From Accumulibacter sp. (GTDB lineage: Bacteria; Pseudomonadota; Gammaproteobacteria; Burkholderiales; Rhodocyclaceae), in the NCBI GenBank assembly GCA_024235695.1, contig JACKLX010000011.1, positions 1 through 64,000 of the forward strand: a stretch of 64,000 nucleotides of DNA. The letters are read 5' to 3'. Shown in pieces: positions 25,133 through 35,114 of this stretch (the stretch's first letter is position 1; every line of letters begins with the position of its first letter). The notes under the pieces are model-generated. The model made no database searches. It saw only the letters and a program-made list of their open reading frames with translations, and was not told where the DNA came from. The translations under genes were made by a program, and so were the position numbers.

Positions 25133-25339
25133 ATGCAGAAGCAGTAGCAGGGCTTCACCCTGATCGAGTTGATGATCGTCGTCGCGATCATCGGCATTCT
25201 CGCTGCCATCGCGATCCCGAAGCTCACCGAGTGCGCCCAATTGGGCGAAGGCAAGGCGGGGCGATCCGACGCACTCGCTGCTGACGGCCAGAATTGCCTA
25301 CTCGACCCGGTAAACCAATTTCCCGATCGGAGATTTGTC
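25133..25339 (+). pseudogene. Type IV pilin N-terminus with an amber codon in the leader
   Basis: From ATG 25133 the frame reads MQKQ-stop-QGFTLIELMIVVAII, GILAAIAIPKLTE. This is the classic type III (prepilin) leader and N-methylated hydrophobic helix of PilA/PilE-like pilins, with cleavage expected between G and F. The TAG at 25145-25147 replaces what would probably be CAG. After about residue 35 the pilin sequence is lost and the open frame runs directly into the next secreted-protein gene in the same phase. It is thus both nonsense-mutated and truncated. Confidence 0.75.
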
Positions 25340-25711
25340 GTGAAAAGCACCCGAATGAAAAGCGCCATCGTGGGCTCGGTTCTGGCCGTGGCCGCGGGCA
25401 CCCCTCTGTCCGCCAACGCCGCTCCACAGTCGGTTTGCAGTGCCGGGATCGCCGGCGATGGCGCGGTCATCGCTGCCGGTAACAACTTCATCAAGGTGGC
25501 CTTCACGCCGAAATGTTCGACAAATGTCGTCCTGAATGCGGAAGACGCTTCGGCATTTCTTTACCGTGTTGGCGCGGTATCGGTCAAGGGGAAGAACAAG
25601 TTCGCTGGCTCGAGCGTTGGTGGCGCGGTCAGCAATATGGGTACCTGCAGCAATACCCCTTGTGACGCCGCCGATGCCACCGCCGGGCTGAATGCCGCGC
25701 CGTCGTCCTGA
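25340..25711 (+). CDS. Small secreted protein with paired Cys
   Basis: This 123-residue protein starts at GTG 25340 (GGAGA 6 bases upstream) or at ATG 25355. The N-terminus MKSAIVGSVLAVAAGTPLSANA is a signal peptide with cleavage after SANA. The mature part is Gly/Ala/Ser-rich with Cys in QSVCSAG, TPKCSTN and MGTCSNTPCDA, which could form disulfides. I do not know a named family, though similar small exported proteins occur next to pilin genes in betaproteobacteria. It is in frame with the pilin relic upstream, which could also produce a fusion if the amber codon were read through. Confidence 0.6.
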   Translation: MKSTRMKSAIVGSVLAVAAGTPLSANAAPQSVCSAGIAGDGAVIAAGNNFIKVAFTPKCSTNVVLNAEDASAFLYRVGAVSVKGKNKFAGSSVGGAVSNMGTCSNTPCDAADATAGLNAAPSS

Positions 25712-26137
25712 CGCCAGCCTTTTCTTTGCACGACGGAAGGCATCTGCGTCAGTTCGGGCTGACCGAGAAGCTTGCCCGGAACGTAGTTGCCTTGGCGCTC
25801 CCCGGAACTGACCCGCTCTTGCTCACCAAAGCTGGCCCACCAGACGTCACCCAGTGAGCCGCGGTTGAGGTCTGCAGCGATTTCCGGAGGCCGAACCTCG
25901 TGACCCCTCAAGCGTGCACAGTAGGCCGCGCCGGTTGGCCATGCAGCAGCGCGCGTAGCGCCGAGTTCTTGCCCTTCCGATCGCGCGGTCGAGTCTCCTT
26001 CGCCAGGCTCGCCGCGTCCGCCCCGTTCGCCCGCCGCAACAGGTTGCGGACAGCCCGCGCAAGATCTGTCGCGCCGCGACAGGAATCCCTGCATAACCCC
26101 GATCTTCCCGCACGACGTCGTGTGGGGAGAAGCCGTC
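25712..26137. other. Stretch without a supported gene
   Basis: Open frames exist on both strands, but none has family-like sequence or a plausible start. I see no terminator, repeat or promoter worth naming. Confidence 0.5.
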
Positions 26138-26353
26138 ATGGAGTACCGGCAGTGCAAGTCCTGTCGTCAGCCTTTTCCGCCCCGTCCGCAGAACCCCGAT
26201 CAATGCTCTTGTTTCGCCGCCGCCTGCCAGCGAGAACGGCGACGGCGTTGGCGAGCGACCAAGCGCCAGAGCGATCCCGACTATCGTGATAACTGGAAGC
26301 GCGCGCAGAAAGCCTGGGAAGTGCGACCGAATCACGCCTCGGCGGCCTGGTGA
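26138..26353 (+). CDS. CxxC zinc-finger-like small protein, C-terminally truncated
   Basis: This 71-residue protein starts MEYRQCKSCRQPFPPRPQNPDQCSC, with AACQRERRRRWRATKRQSDPDYRDNWKRAQKAW following. The CxxC plus CxC...C pattern and the RPQNPDQxYC / CQRERRR / SDPDYRDN blocks match a family of hypothetical proteins found near mobile elements, whose members normally continue with a longer basic, Tyr/Trp-rich C-terminus. Here it ends soon after KAWEVRP, at the junction with a MocR fragment. GGGAGA precedes the ATG. Confidence 0.5.
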   Translation: MEYRQCKSCRQPFPPRPQNPDQCSCFAAACQRERRRRWRATKRQSDPDYRDNWKRAQKAWEVRPNHASAAW

Positions 26354-26640
26354 GCACCACTGGCCGCCTCGCCGCCCTGCACCCGCCCTACTTCTTCAAC
26401 CAGCCGCTGGACGACGTCGCTCTCTCGCAGCAAGTGCTCGACGCCGGCATGGTGCTGTGGCCGCTCTCGCTGCATTACGCCGACGCCCGGCGCAGTCGCT
26501 CGGGGAGCTTGTTCGGCTTTGCCGCGGTTGACGCAGCCAGCATCGAAGCGGCCACCGACCGCTTGTGCCGCATCGTCGAACGCCGGCTCGAGCGCGAGCA
26601 ACGCGCCCCCCGGCGTCGTTCAGGCCTCGACCGCGCGCCT
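26350..26640 (+). pseudogene. MocR/GntR-type regulator, C-terminal fragment of the aminotransferase domain
   Basis: The frame contains LDDVALSQQVLDAGMVLWPLSLHYA, SGSLFGFAAVDAASIEAATDRLCRIV, the C-terminal subdomain of the fold-type I aminotransferase part of MocR regulators (compare DDVALSARALAAGVALRPLSRYY...GLLLGYAAV). The DNA-binding winged helix and the PLP-lysine region are absent. The 5' junction with the zinc-finger-like gene at about 26341 marks a deletion or rearrangement. Sequence after about 26640 no longer resembles the family. Confidence 0.65.
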
Positions 26641-26724
26641 GCCGAACGGTCATGCGTTGGACTGACCCAGCGGCGTCGCGGTCGCCGAAATTGGCATGGC
26701 CGGACCGCCGAAGCGCAGTCGCTT

Positions 26725-28161
26725 TCATGACGTGGCGAAAAGCGGCACACGAGGAGCCGTCTTTTTTCCGACCCGGACGGAGGCCCGCTTACGCATCAAG
26801 AGGAGCAGACCAGTGACCACCAGCAGGCCACTCGAAGGGATAGGGACGTCACCGCCGCCATCGGCGGGCTTGTAGAGAAACACGTCTCCAGAGAACGGAT
26901 CGATAACGCCGATAAAGGCTTTTTCGTCCTCAAGATACATCCACTTTCCGTAGACGCCCGTGTAGTCCCTGGCTGGAATTGTCGGACCGTTGCCGCTCGG
27001 AAATAGATGCGCCGGCGTGAAATAGCCGTGCAGCGCGGCAATGCCGCCATCGTTGGCACTGGTATCGTCCAGACTGAGGAGGTCGTCGACATCCACCAGC
27101 CAGAGATCTTGGCCGCCAGCCCACATGACGATCTGATCGCCAAGCGGATCGTAGCTCATGCCCAGATAGTCCGAATCGGGCAGCGAGATACCGAGCGAGG
27201 GATCCAGCAGAACGCTGAGGGCACGGTTGGTGGGGCCGGGCTGATCCAGGCTGGTGAATTGCAGCACACCGCCGAGCGATGAAGGCGAGCGCGCGGCGCG
27301 CACAAAGACATTGCGCGACTGGATGAAAATGCCGGCGCTTCCGGCAGATTGCCCCGACAAAGGTCGGATTCCAACGTTTTCCCAGGTGTCGTAAGTACCG
27401 CCGCGGGGATCGACGGTATAGCGCCAAAGACTTCCGGTGCTGTCCGAAAAATAGACGACGTCCTGACCATTGCTATTGACGTACTCGGCCGAACCGTTGG
27501 TTCCCGATCGGGGGTTCGGCCGGCCGAGCTCATAATAGTTGTCGCGGTTCTCCCACATCTGCCCCCCTCGAGAGGACGGATCCACACCCGTACCGTCCGA
27601 GCCCGACACCAGGAGCGGATTGGCTTTCGATGGATCCCAGAAGTATGGACCGGTCGATCGGCCGGTTTCGTCGCGGAAGGTGTACCCCTCGCGGCTAACG
27701 GCCATGATCGCCAAGCGGTCGGCGTTCTCGAGGTACACCAGATTGTCAAAAGTTTCACCCGACACCGGAGCATCGTTGGCGCCACCGACCGTGGTGGTAA
27801 TGCCGCTGTCAATGACGATCTGACTGGGCAAGGATCCGCGATCCCACAGCCCGGTCTCGGCATGAAAGATATAGACTTCGTTGCCCTGCTCGTTGCCGAT
27901 ATCGCCGCCGTAGATCAGCAAGTCGCGCCGCCTGGAATCCCAGGCGGCGCCACTCCAGGCGCTGATATTGCTTGCCGGGCTGTCGGGAGTTGGCCGCAGC
28001 GCCAGTGGCGTCCAGACATCCTGGAACTGGTTGACGTTGATCTTCTGCCAACTGTTCGCCGACATGCTGTTCAATGCAAGGTCAATGACTGTTGCCGACG
28101 TCGAAAAGGGGATCGCGAGCAGTACAGTCGCGAGCACCGTGTACGCGTTGCGGAAAATCAT
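26725..28161 (-). CDS. PEP-CTERM-type exported protein
   Basis: This 478-residue protein has an N-terminal signal (MIFRNAYTVLATVLLAIPFSTSA) and a beta-rich body with repeated W/Y-containing blocks (LLIYGGDIGNEQGNEVYIFH, LWRYTVDPRGGTYDTWENV, DYLGMSYDPLGDQIVMWAGG) that suggests a propeller of Kelch type. The C-terminus VPIPSSGLLVVTGLLLLMRKR is a sorting signal of PEP-CTERM type in which the core reads PIPSS rather than PEPS. An exosortase (not in the window) would remove it. The ATG at 28161 has AAGGAT upstream. No neighbour in the same operon is seen. Confidence 0.7.
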   Translation of the reverse strand: MIFRNAYTVLATVLLAIPFSTSATVIDLALNSMSANSWQKINVNQFQDVWTPLALRPTPDSPASNISAWSGAAWDSRRRDLLIYGGDIGNEQGNEVYIFHAETGLWDRGSLPSQIVIDSGITTTVGGANDAPVSGETFDNLVYLENADRLAIMAVSREGYTFRDETGRSTGPYFWDPSKANPLLVSGSDGTGVDPSSRGGQMWENRDNYYELGRPNPRSGTNGSAEYVNSNGQDVVYFSDSTGSLWRYTVDPRGGTYDTWENVGIRPLSGQSAGSAGIFIQSRNVFVRAARSPSSLGGVLQFTSLDQPGPTNRALSVLLDPSLGISLPDSDYLGMSYDPLGDQIVMWAGGQDLWLVDVDDLLSLDDTSANDGGIAALHGYFTPAHLFPSGNGPTIPARDYTGVYGKWMYLEDEKAFIGVIDPFSGDVFLYKPADGGGDVPIPSSGLLVVTGLLLLMRKRASVRVGKKTAPRVPLFATS

Positions 28162-30445
<2,284 letters not shown>

Positions 30446-30449
<4 letters not shown>

Positions 30450-30721
30450 CCGACCGCGACCGCTTGCTCGAGGACACCAGCAAGGATGTGCGCCGCCTCG
30501 AGAAACATGAGCAGGCACCGGCGACCTGGGTCGGCATCGCCTTTTACGGCGGCACCGTCGGGCTACTGTTCGTCGTGCCGATCGTCGGCGGCGCCTATCT
30601 CGGCCGTTGGCTGGACTCGCTGGCCGCCGGTTACTCGGTGCGCTGGACGGTGAGCCTGATCGTTCTCGGCATCGCGCTGGGTGCCTATAACGCCTACCAT
30701 TTCATGAGGGGACGCCAATGA
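30446..30721 (+). CDS. atpQ: AtpI/AtpQ-like small membrane subunit
   Basis: This 91-residue protein has a basic/acidic N-terminus and two membrane helices (TWVGIAFYGGTVGLLFVVPIVGGAYLGRWLD; VRWTVSLIVLGIALGAYNAYHF). The GAYLGRWLD motif is that of AtpI/AtpZ-type proteins, which correspond to AtpQ in N-ATPase operons and are thought to assist c-ring assembly or Mg2+ supply. Its stop overlaps the atpB start; the atpR gene normally found at this point is missing. Confidence 0.8.
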
Positions 30722-31464
30722 GCGGCAGCGAACTGGCCGGCGGCGTGCTGTTTCATCTCGGGCCGCTGGCGATCACCGACACCGTCGCCACCACCTGGGG
30801 CGTGATGCTCTTTCTGGCGATCGCCGCCCGGCTGTTGACCTACCGGCTGGCGCCACGACCGAGCCGCCGGCAGACCATCGCCGAAGGCGTCGTCGCGGTC
30901 GTCGAGCGCGCCATCGGCGAGGCCGTACCAGCGGGCGCGGTGCGACGCGTGCTGCCCTTCGTCGCCAGCTTGTGGATCTTCGTCCTCGCCGCCAACCTTG
31001 CCGGCCTGATCCCAGGGGTGCACGCACCCACCCGAGACCTCTCCGCCACCGCTGCCCTGGCGGCGCTGGTGTTCGCCTCGACCCACTGGTACGGCATACG
31101 CGCCAGGGGCCTGCGTGCCTACCTGCGGCACTACACCAAGCCCAGCCCGATCCTGCTGCCGTTCCACATCATCAGCGAATTGACGCGCACCCTGGCGCTC
31201 GCCATCCGCCTCTTCGGCAACATCATGAGCCTGGAAATGGCGGCCCTGCTGGTGCTGCTGATCGCCGGCTTCCTGGTGCCGGTGCCGCTGCTGATGTTGC
31301 ATGTCATCGAAGCGGTGGTGCAGGCCTACATCTTCGGCGTGCTGGCGCTGATCTACATCGGCGGCGCGATCGAGCCGGGCGAAACCGATGAAGCCGAACC
31401 ATCGCGCGCCGTCTCGCCGGCGGCAGCGGGCGCCGAAAACTCGAACGACAAGGAGGAATCATGA
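30718..31464 (+). CDS. atpB: N-type ATPase subunit a
   Basis: This 248-residue membrane protein keeps the subunit a core: LWIFVLAANLAGLIPGV, then PILLPFHIISELTRTLALAIRLFGNIMSLEMAALLVLL, which contains the essential Arg of the ion channel (in LALAIRLFGN), and VIEAVVQAYIFGVLALIYIGGAI. A charged tail (GETDEAEPSRAVSP...) closes the protein. It works with the c-ring in ion translocation. It overlaps both neighbours by 4 bases. Confidence 0.95.
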   Translation: MSGSELAGGVLFHLGPLAITDTVATTWGVMLFLAIAARLLTYRLAPRPSRRQTIAEGVVAVVERAIGEAVPAGAVRRVLPFVASLWIFVLAANLAGLIPGVHAPTRDLSATAALAALVFASTHWYGIRARGLRAYLRHYTKPSPILLPFHIISELTRTLALAIRLFGNIMSLEMAALLVLLIAGFLVPVPLLMLHVIEAVVQAYIFGVLALIYIGGAIEPGETDEAEPSRAVSPAAAGAENSNDKEES

Positions 31465-31727
31465 ACGAATTGCACCTTTTCAGCATGCTGTCGACCATCG
31501 TCGCCGGCGTTGTGATCGCGCTCGGCACCATGCTGCCGGCGGTTGCCATGGGTCGCGCCATCGCCAGCGCGCTGGAGGCACTGTCGCGCCAGCCCGAAGC
31601 GGAGAAGACGATCACCCGTACGCTGTTCATCGGCCTGGCGATGATCGAGTCACTTGCCATCTACTGCCTGGTGATTGCGCTGATCGTGCTGTTCCGCAAT
31701 CCCTTGTTGGAATACTTTCTGAAATAG
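31461..31727 (+). CDS. atpE: N-type ATPase subunit c
   Basis: This 88-residue hairpin has two helices, FSMLSTIVAGVVIALGTMLPA..., and LFIGLAMIESLAIYCLVIALIVLF, joined by the RQPEA loop. The ion-binding Glu is E63, followed by S64 and Y68, as in Na+ c-subunits. Aligned to Ilyobacter tartaricus, P28 is kept (P26) but Gln32 is Met30, and no second carboxylate appears in helix 1. The Na+ signature is thus incomplete, and coupling to Na+ or H+ is open. atpF follows after 9 bases. Confidence 0.95.
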   Translation: MNELHLFSMLSTIVAGVVIALGTMLPAVAMGRAIASALEALSRQPEAEKTITRTLFIGLAMIESLAIYCLVIALIVLFRNPLLEYFLK

Positions 31728-31736
31728 GGACCCGCC

Positions 31737-32489
31737 ATGCAATTCGATTGGACGACCTTCGTTCTCGAAGTCCTCAATTTCCTTGTCCTGGTGTGGATTC
31801 TCAAGCGCTTTCTCTACCAGCCGGTGCTCACGGTGCTCGATTCGCGGCAGGCGCGGATCGAGTCGGAAATGGCGCAAGCCGCCCGATTGCAGCAGGAGGG
31901 CGCGAGCCTGCGGCAGCAGTACGCGGAACGCCTGGCGCAGTGGGCGGAGGAACGCGAGCAATTGCGACAACAATTGCAGCAGGAGCTGGGGCAGCTGCGC
32001 GCCGCCGGCATGGAGAAGATCAGACAGTCGCTGGCCGACGAAGACGGCAAGGCGCGGGTGCGAAACGCCGCCGCGACCGCCAGCCACGAGGCGGGCCTGA
32101 TCCGGCTGGCGGCCAGCGAGGCCTACCGGAACGTCGCCGCGATGCTCCGGCGCCTGGCCTCGCCAATGCTGACGGCAAGCATCGTGCAGTTGCTGCTCGA
32201 AGACCTGGCGGCATTGCCCGAAGAGCAGCGCGCGGTGCTGCGCAGCGCCGCCGAAAAGCTCGCTGCCGATGGCCAGGCCGAAGTCGCTTCGGCGCACCCG
32301 CTGGACGACGGCACGCGGCAGCAGATCGCGCGCGGCGTTTCGGCGGCCGCCGGACGAAGCCTGCCGGTCACGGTCAGCGCGGACGCGGCGCTGATTGCCG
32401 GCGTGCGTGTCGCCGTCGGCGAATGCCTGCTGCACGCCAACCTGCTCGACGAACTGGCCTTCTTCAGGCGACAGAATGGCCGTGCCTGA
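31737..32489 (+). CDS. atpF: N-type ATPase subunit b with delta-like C-terminus
   Basis: This 250-residue protein has one N-terminal membrane helix ([24 protein letters not shown]), a long charged coiled coil (about residues 40-130, rich in QQEL/AQW/EEREQL) and a C-terminal globular part ending [25 protein letters not shown], which resembles the end of subunit delta. N-ATPases lack a separate delta gene and have this extended b subunit; the length fits. Its end overlaps the likely atpA start by 14 bases. Confidence 0.9.
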   Translation: MQFDWTTFVLEVLNFLVLVWILKRFLYQPVLTVLDSRQARIESEMAQAARLQQEGASLRQQYAERLAQWAEEREQLRQQLQQELGQLRAAGMEKIRQSLADEDGKARVRNAAATASHEAGLIRLAASEAYRNVAAMLRRLASPMLTASIVQLLLEDLAALPEEQRAVLRSAAEKLAADGQAEVASAHPLDDGTRQQIARGVSAAAGRSLPVTVSADAALIAGVRVAVGECLLHANLLDELAFFRRQNGRA

Positions 32490-33936
32490 AGGCGTCGTGA
32501 GCATGGCAAAAGAAGACTATCGTTTTGCCCTGCGCCTGTCCGAACGCGGCGAGGTGGTCGGCATTGGCGACGGTATCGCCTGGATACGCGGGCTGCCGTC
32601 GGTACGGCTCGACGAGCTGATCGCTTTCGGCGACGGCAGCACCGGTCTGGTCTTTCAGCTCGGCCGTGAACTGCTGGGCGCCATTCTGCTGGCGCAGAAG
32701 CACGGCGTCACTGCCGGCATGGCCGTCACCCACGCCGGCCGCAACCTGGCCATCGGCGTCGGCGACGCCCTGCTCGGGCGGGTGGTGGACCCGCTCGGCA
32801 ATCCACTCGACGCCCTGCCGCCTTGCGAGACCGCCGAATTCCGCTGCCTCGACGCCGCCGCACCAGCGATCATCGAGCGCGACTTCGTCAGCCAGCCGCT
32901 GTACACCGGCTGCAAGATCGTCGACACGCTGATCCCGATCGGCAAGGGGCAGCGGCAGCTGATCATCGGCGACGACGGCCTCGGCAAATCGTCGCTGGCG
33001 CTTGACGCGGTGCTCAGCCAGCGCGGTCGCAACGTCCTCTGCGTCGTTGTCCTGATCGGTCAGCCGCGCTCGGCAGTCGCCGGCACCGTCGAGGCGCTGC
33101 GGCGTGCCGGCGCGCTCGACTACACCGCGGTGGTGGTCGCCGAGGCGAACGCGCTGCCGGGCTTTCGCTACCTCGCACCCTTCGCCGGCTGCGCCCTGGC
33201 CGAGCACTGGATGCGCGCCGGCCGCGACGTGCTGGTGGTCTACGACGACCTCAGCCGCCACGCCCAATCGTACCGCGAGCTTTCCCTGCTGCTGCAGCGG
33301 CCGCCCGGACGCGAGGCCTTTCCCGGCGACATCTTCTACCTCCATTCGCGCCTGCTGGAACGGTCGACGGTGCTGCTGCCCAAATTCGGCGGCGGCAGCA
33401 TGACCGCGCTGCCGATCATCGAAACGCGGCAGGGCGAGTTGTCGGCGTACATCCCGACCAACCTGATTTCGATCACCGACGGCCAGATCTACTTCGACGC
33501 CAGGCTGTTCGCCGCGGGCATGCTGCCGGCCATCGACATCGGCCGCTCGGTATCGCGCATCGGCGGCAAGGCGCAGCATCCGGCGATCAAGACCGCGTCG
33601 GCGCGGATTCGCCTTGACTACCTGCAGTTCCTCGAACTCGAGCTCTTCGCCCGCTTCGGCACGCGGCTCGATGCCGCCGTCGAGGAGAAACTGCGGCGCG
33701 GCCGGCAACTGCGCGTGCTGCTCAAGCAGGACCGGCTGGCGCCGCTGTCCGAACTGGCGCATCTGGCCTGGCTGCTGGCCTACGGCGACGGGCTGCTCGA
33801 CAGCCTTTCACCGCCGGCCGCCGGCGACCTGTTGCCGACGCTCTTCGCAGCCGTCGCCGACGCCGGCCTGACCCTCGAGGACGCACGCGAACGCTGGCTG
33901 ACAACGCTCGCCGCCAGCCTGGCGGTAGCGCCATGA
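32476..33936 (+). CDS. atpA: N-type ATPase alpha subunit
   Basis: This is a 486-residue non-catalytic nucleotide-binding subunit. The order is a beta barrel ([17 protein letters not shown]), [28 protein letters not shown] (P-loop reads GDDGLGKS instead of the usual GDRQTGKT), [43 protein letters not shown], and the conserved [13 protein letters not shown] and [16 protein letters not shown]. The ATG at 32476 overlaps atpF; an ATG at 32503 (MAKEDYRF) with GAAGG upstream is a good alternative. The 3' end overlaps atpG by 4 bases. Confidence 0.9.
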   Translation: MAVPEGVVSMAKEDYRFALRLSERGEVVGIGDGIAWIRGLPSVRLDELIAFGDGSTGLVFQLGRELLGAILLAQKHGVTAGMAVTHAGRNLAIGVGDALLGRVVDPLGNPLDALPPCETAEFRCLDAAAPAIIERDFVSQPLYTGCKIVDTLIPIGKGQRQLIIGDDGLGKSSLALDAVLSQRGRNVLCVVVLIGQPRSAVAGTVEALRRAGALDYTAVVVAEANALPGFRYLAPFAGCALAEHWMRAGRDVLVVYDDLSRHAQSYRELSLLLQRPPGREAFPGDIFYLHSRLLERSTVLLPKFGGGSMTALPIIETRQGELSAYIPTNLISITDGQIYFDARLFAAGMLPAIDIGRSVSRIGGKAQHPAIKTASARIRLDYLQFLELELFARFGTRLDAAVEEKLRRGRQLRVLLKQDRLAPLSELAHLAWLLAYGDGLLDSLSPPAAGDLLPTLFAAVADAGLTLEDARERWLTTLAASLAVAP

Positions 33937-34733
33937 GCCAGCGACGCGAGATCGAGGCACGGCTGGCACTTTATGGTGACCTCGCCGGCATCCTCGGGGC
34001 GATGCGCAGCTTTGCGCTCGCCGAGCTGCACCGCGTCAGCCGTCGCGAGGAGGCGCAGCAACAGGTGGTACGCGTTCTCGGCCAATCGCTGCAGGAGGTC
34101 TCCCCGTTCCTGCCGCCGCAGGAGCCCGCAGCCGCCGACGTCTGGCTGCTGCTCGGTTCGGTACGCGGCTTCTGCGGCAGCTTCAACGAGGATATCGTGC
34201 GCGCCTGGCGGGGCGTCGCTGACGCCCGGCAAGCGGTCATCGTCGTTGGCCAACGCCTGCAGGCGACGATGGCCGAAGAGCTGCGTACGGTGCCGGTGGC
34301 AGGTGCGGACGGAGGTCTCGACGCCGCTGCCGCCATCGACCGCATTCTCGCAGCCATCACGCTGACCCGCCGCCGCGTTGGGCAAGCGTCCGGCCTGATC
34401 GCCTGCGTGCACGACGAGGATGGCGTTCGCCGGCAACGTCTGCTGCCGCTGCCGGTGACCACCGCTGGTGCCGCCCTGCCGCCGCTGACCAACGAACCGC
34501 CGGCAATGGTCGCGGCGGGCGTCGCCGAGCATTTCCTCTTCCACCAACTGCTCGCCCTGCTGCTGCGCTCGATTCGCGTCGAGAATCGCCAGCGGCTGAT
34601 GCAGATGGAAAACGCCCTGCACCACCTCGAACAAGGCAGCGACGAACTCGCGCGCCAGCGCAACCGGCTGCGGCAAGAGGAAATTGTCGAGGAGATCGAG
34701 GTGATTACCGGCATCCGCGGCGGCATGCACTGA
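33933..34733 (+). CDS. atpG: N-type ATPase gamma subunit
   Basis: This 266-residue rotor subunit has an N-terminal helix ([28 protein letters not shown]), the [15 protein letters not shown] segment and the C-terminal helix with [24 protein letters not shown]...[19 protein letters not shown], which pairs with the N-terminal one as in all gamma subunits. It is the last gene of the operon. No clear terminator follows before the convergent TIR-WD40 gene. Confidence 0.9.
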   Translation: MSQRREIEARLALYGDLAGILGAMRSFALAELHRVSRREEAQQQVVRVLGQSLQEVSPFLPPQEPAAADVWLLLGSVRGFCGSFNEDIVRAWRGVADARQAVIVVGQRLQATMAEELRTVPVAGADGGLDAAAAIDRILAAITLTRRRVGQASGLIACVHDEDGVRRQRLLPLPVTTAGAALPPLTNEPPAMVAAGVAEHFLFHQLLALLLRSIRVENRQRLMQMENALHHLEQGSDELARQRNRLRQEEIVEEIEVITGIRGGMH

Positions 34734-35114
34734 AGGGCCACAACAGGCGCAAACGGACCTTTCTGCCGAGTTCGACGCCCACCGCGGAAGCGGTCGATTT
34801 CCCTTCCCTGTCCTGCCACTGGCAATCCGCAGCCGCACGGCAGCGCATGTTGGGGGGAGTCGTGCGATGGTCAGCTTTCAAGATTCTTTGGAAACAGCCG
34901 AAACGGTGGTCTGCGCCCGTTTGCTGTCGCTGCCGTTTGCGCGTTTGCCGGTTGGCGCCGTTCCGCTTGCGCCCTTGGCGTTCCTTTCGCTGCCAGGCAA
35001 TAGCCTGCTCGAAAGCGGCCTGCCAAGCGATGGCAAGAACCGCCGCGCGGGATCGCCAGCCCGGGCAGACTTTCCCGCCGCGCTTGACAGCCAGCGCACT
35101 GAAGGCGCGAGAGA
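34734..35114. other. Convergent intergenic stretch
   Basis: No supported gene lies between atpG and the TIR-WD40 gene that ends here from the other strand. Frames on both strands (for example 34867-35166 plus) have no family-like sequence. I see no T-run terminator. Confidence 0.45.
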
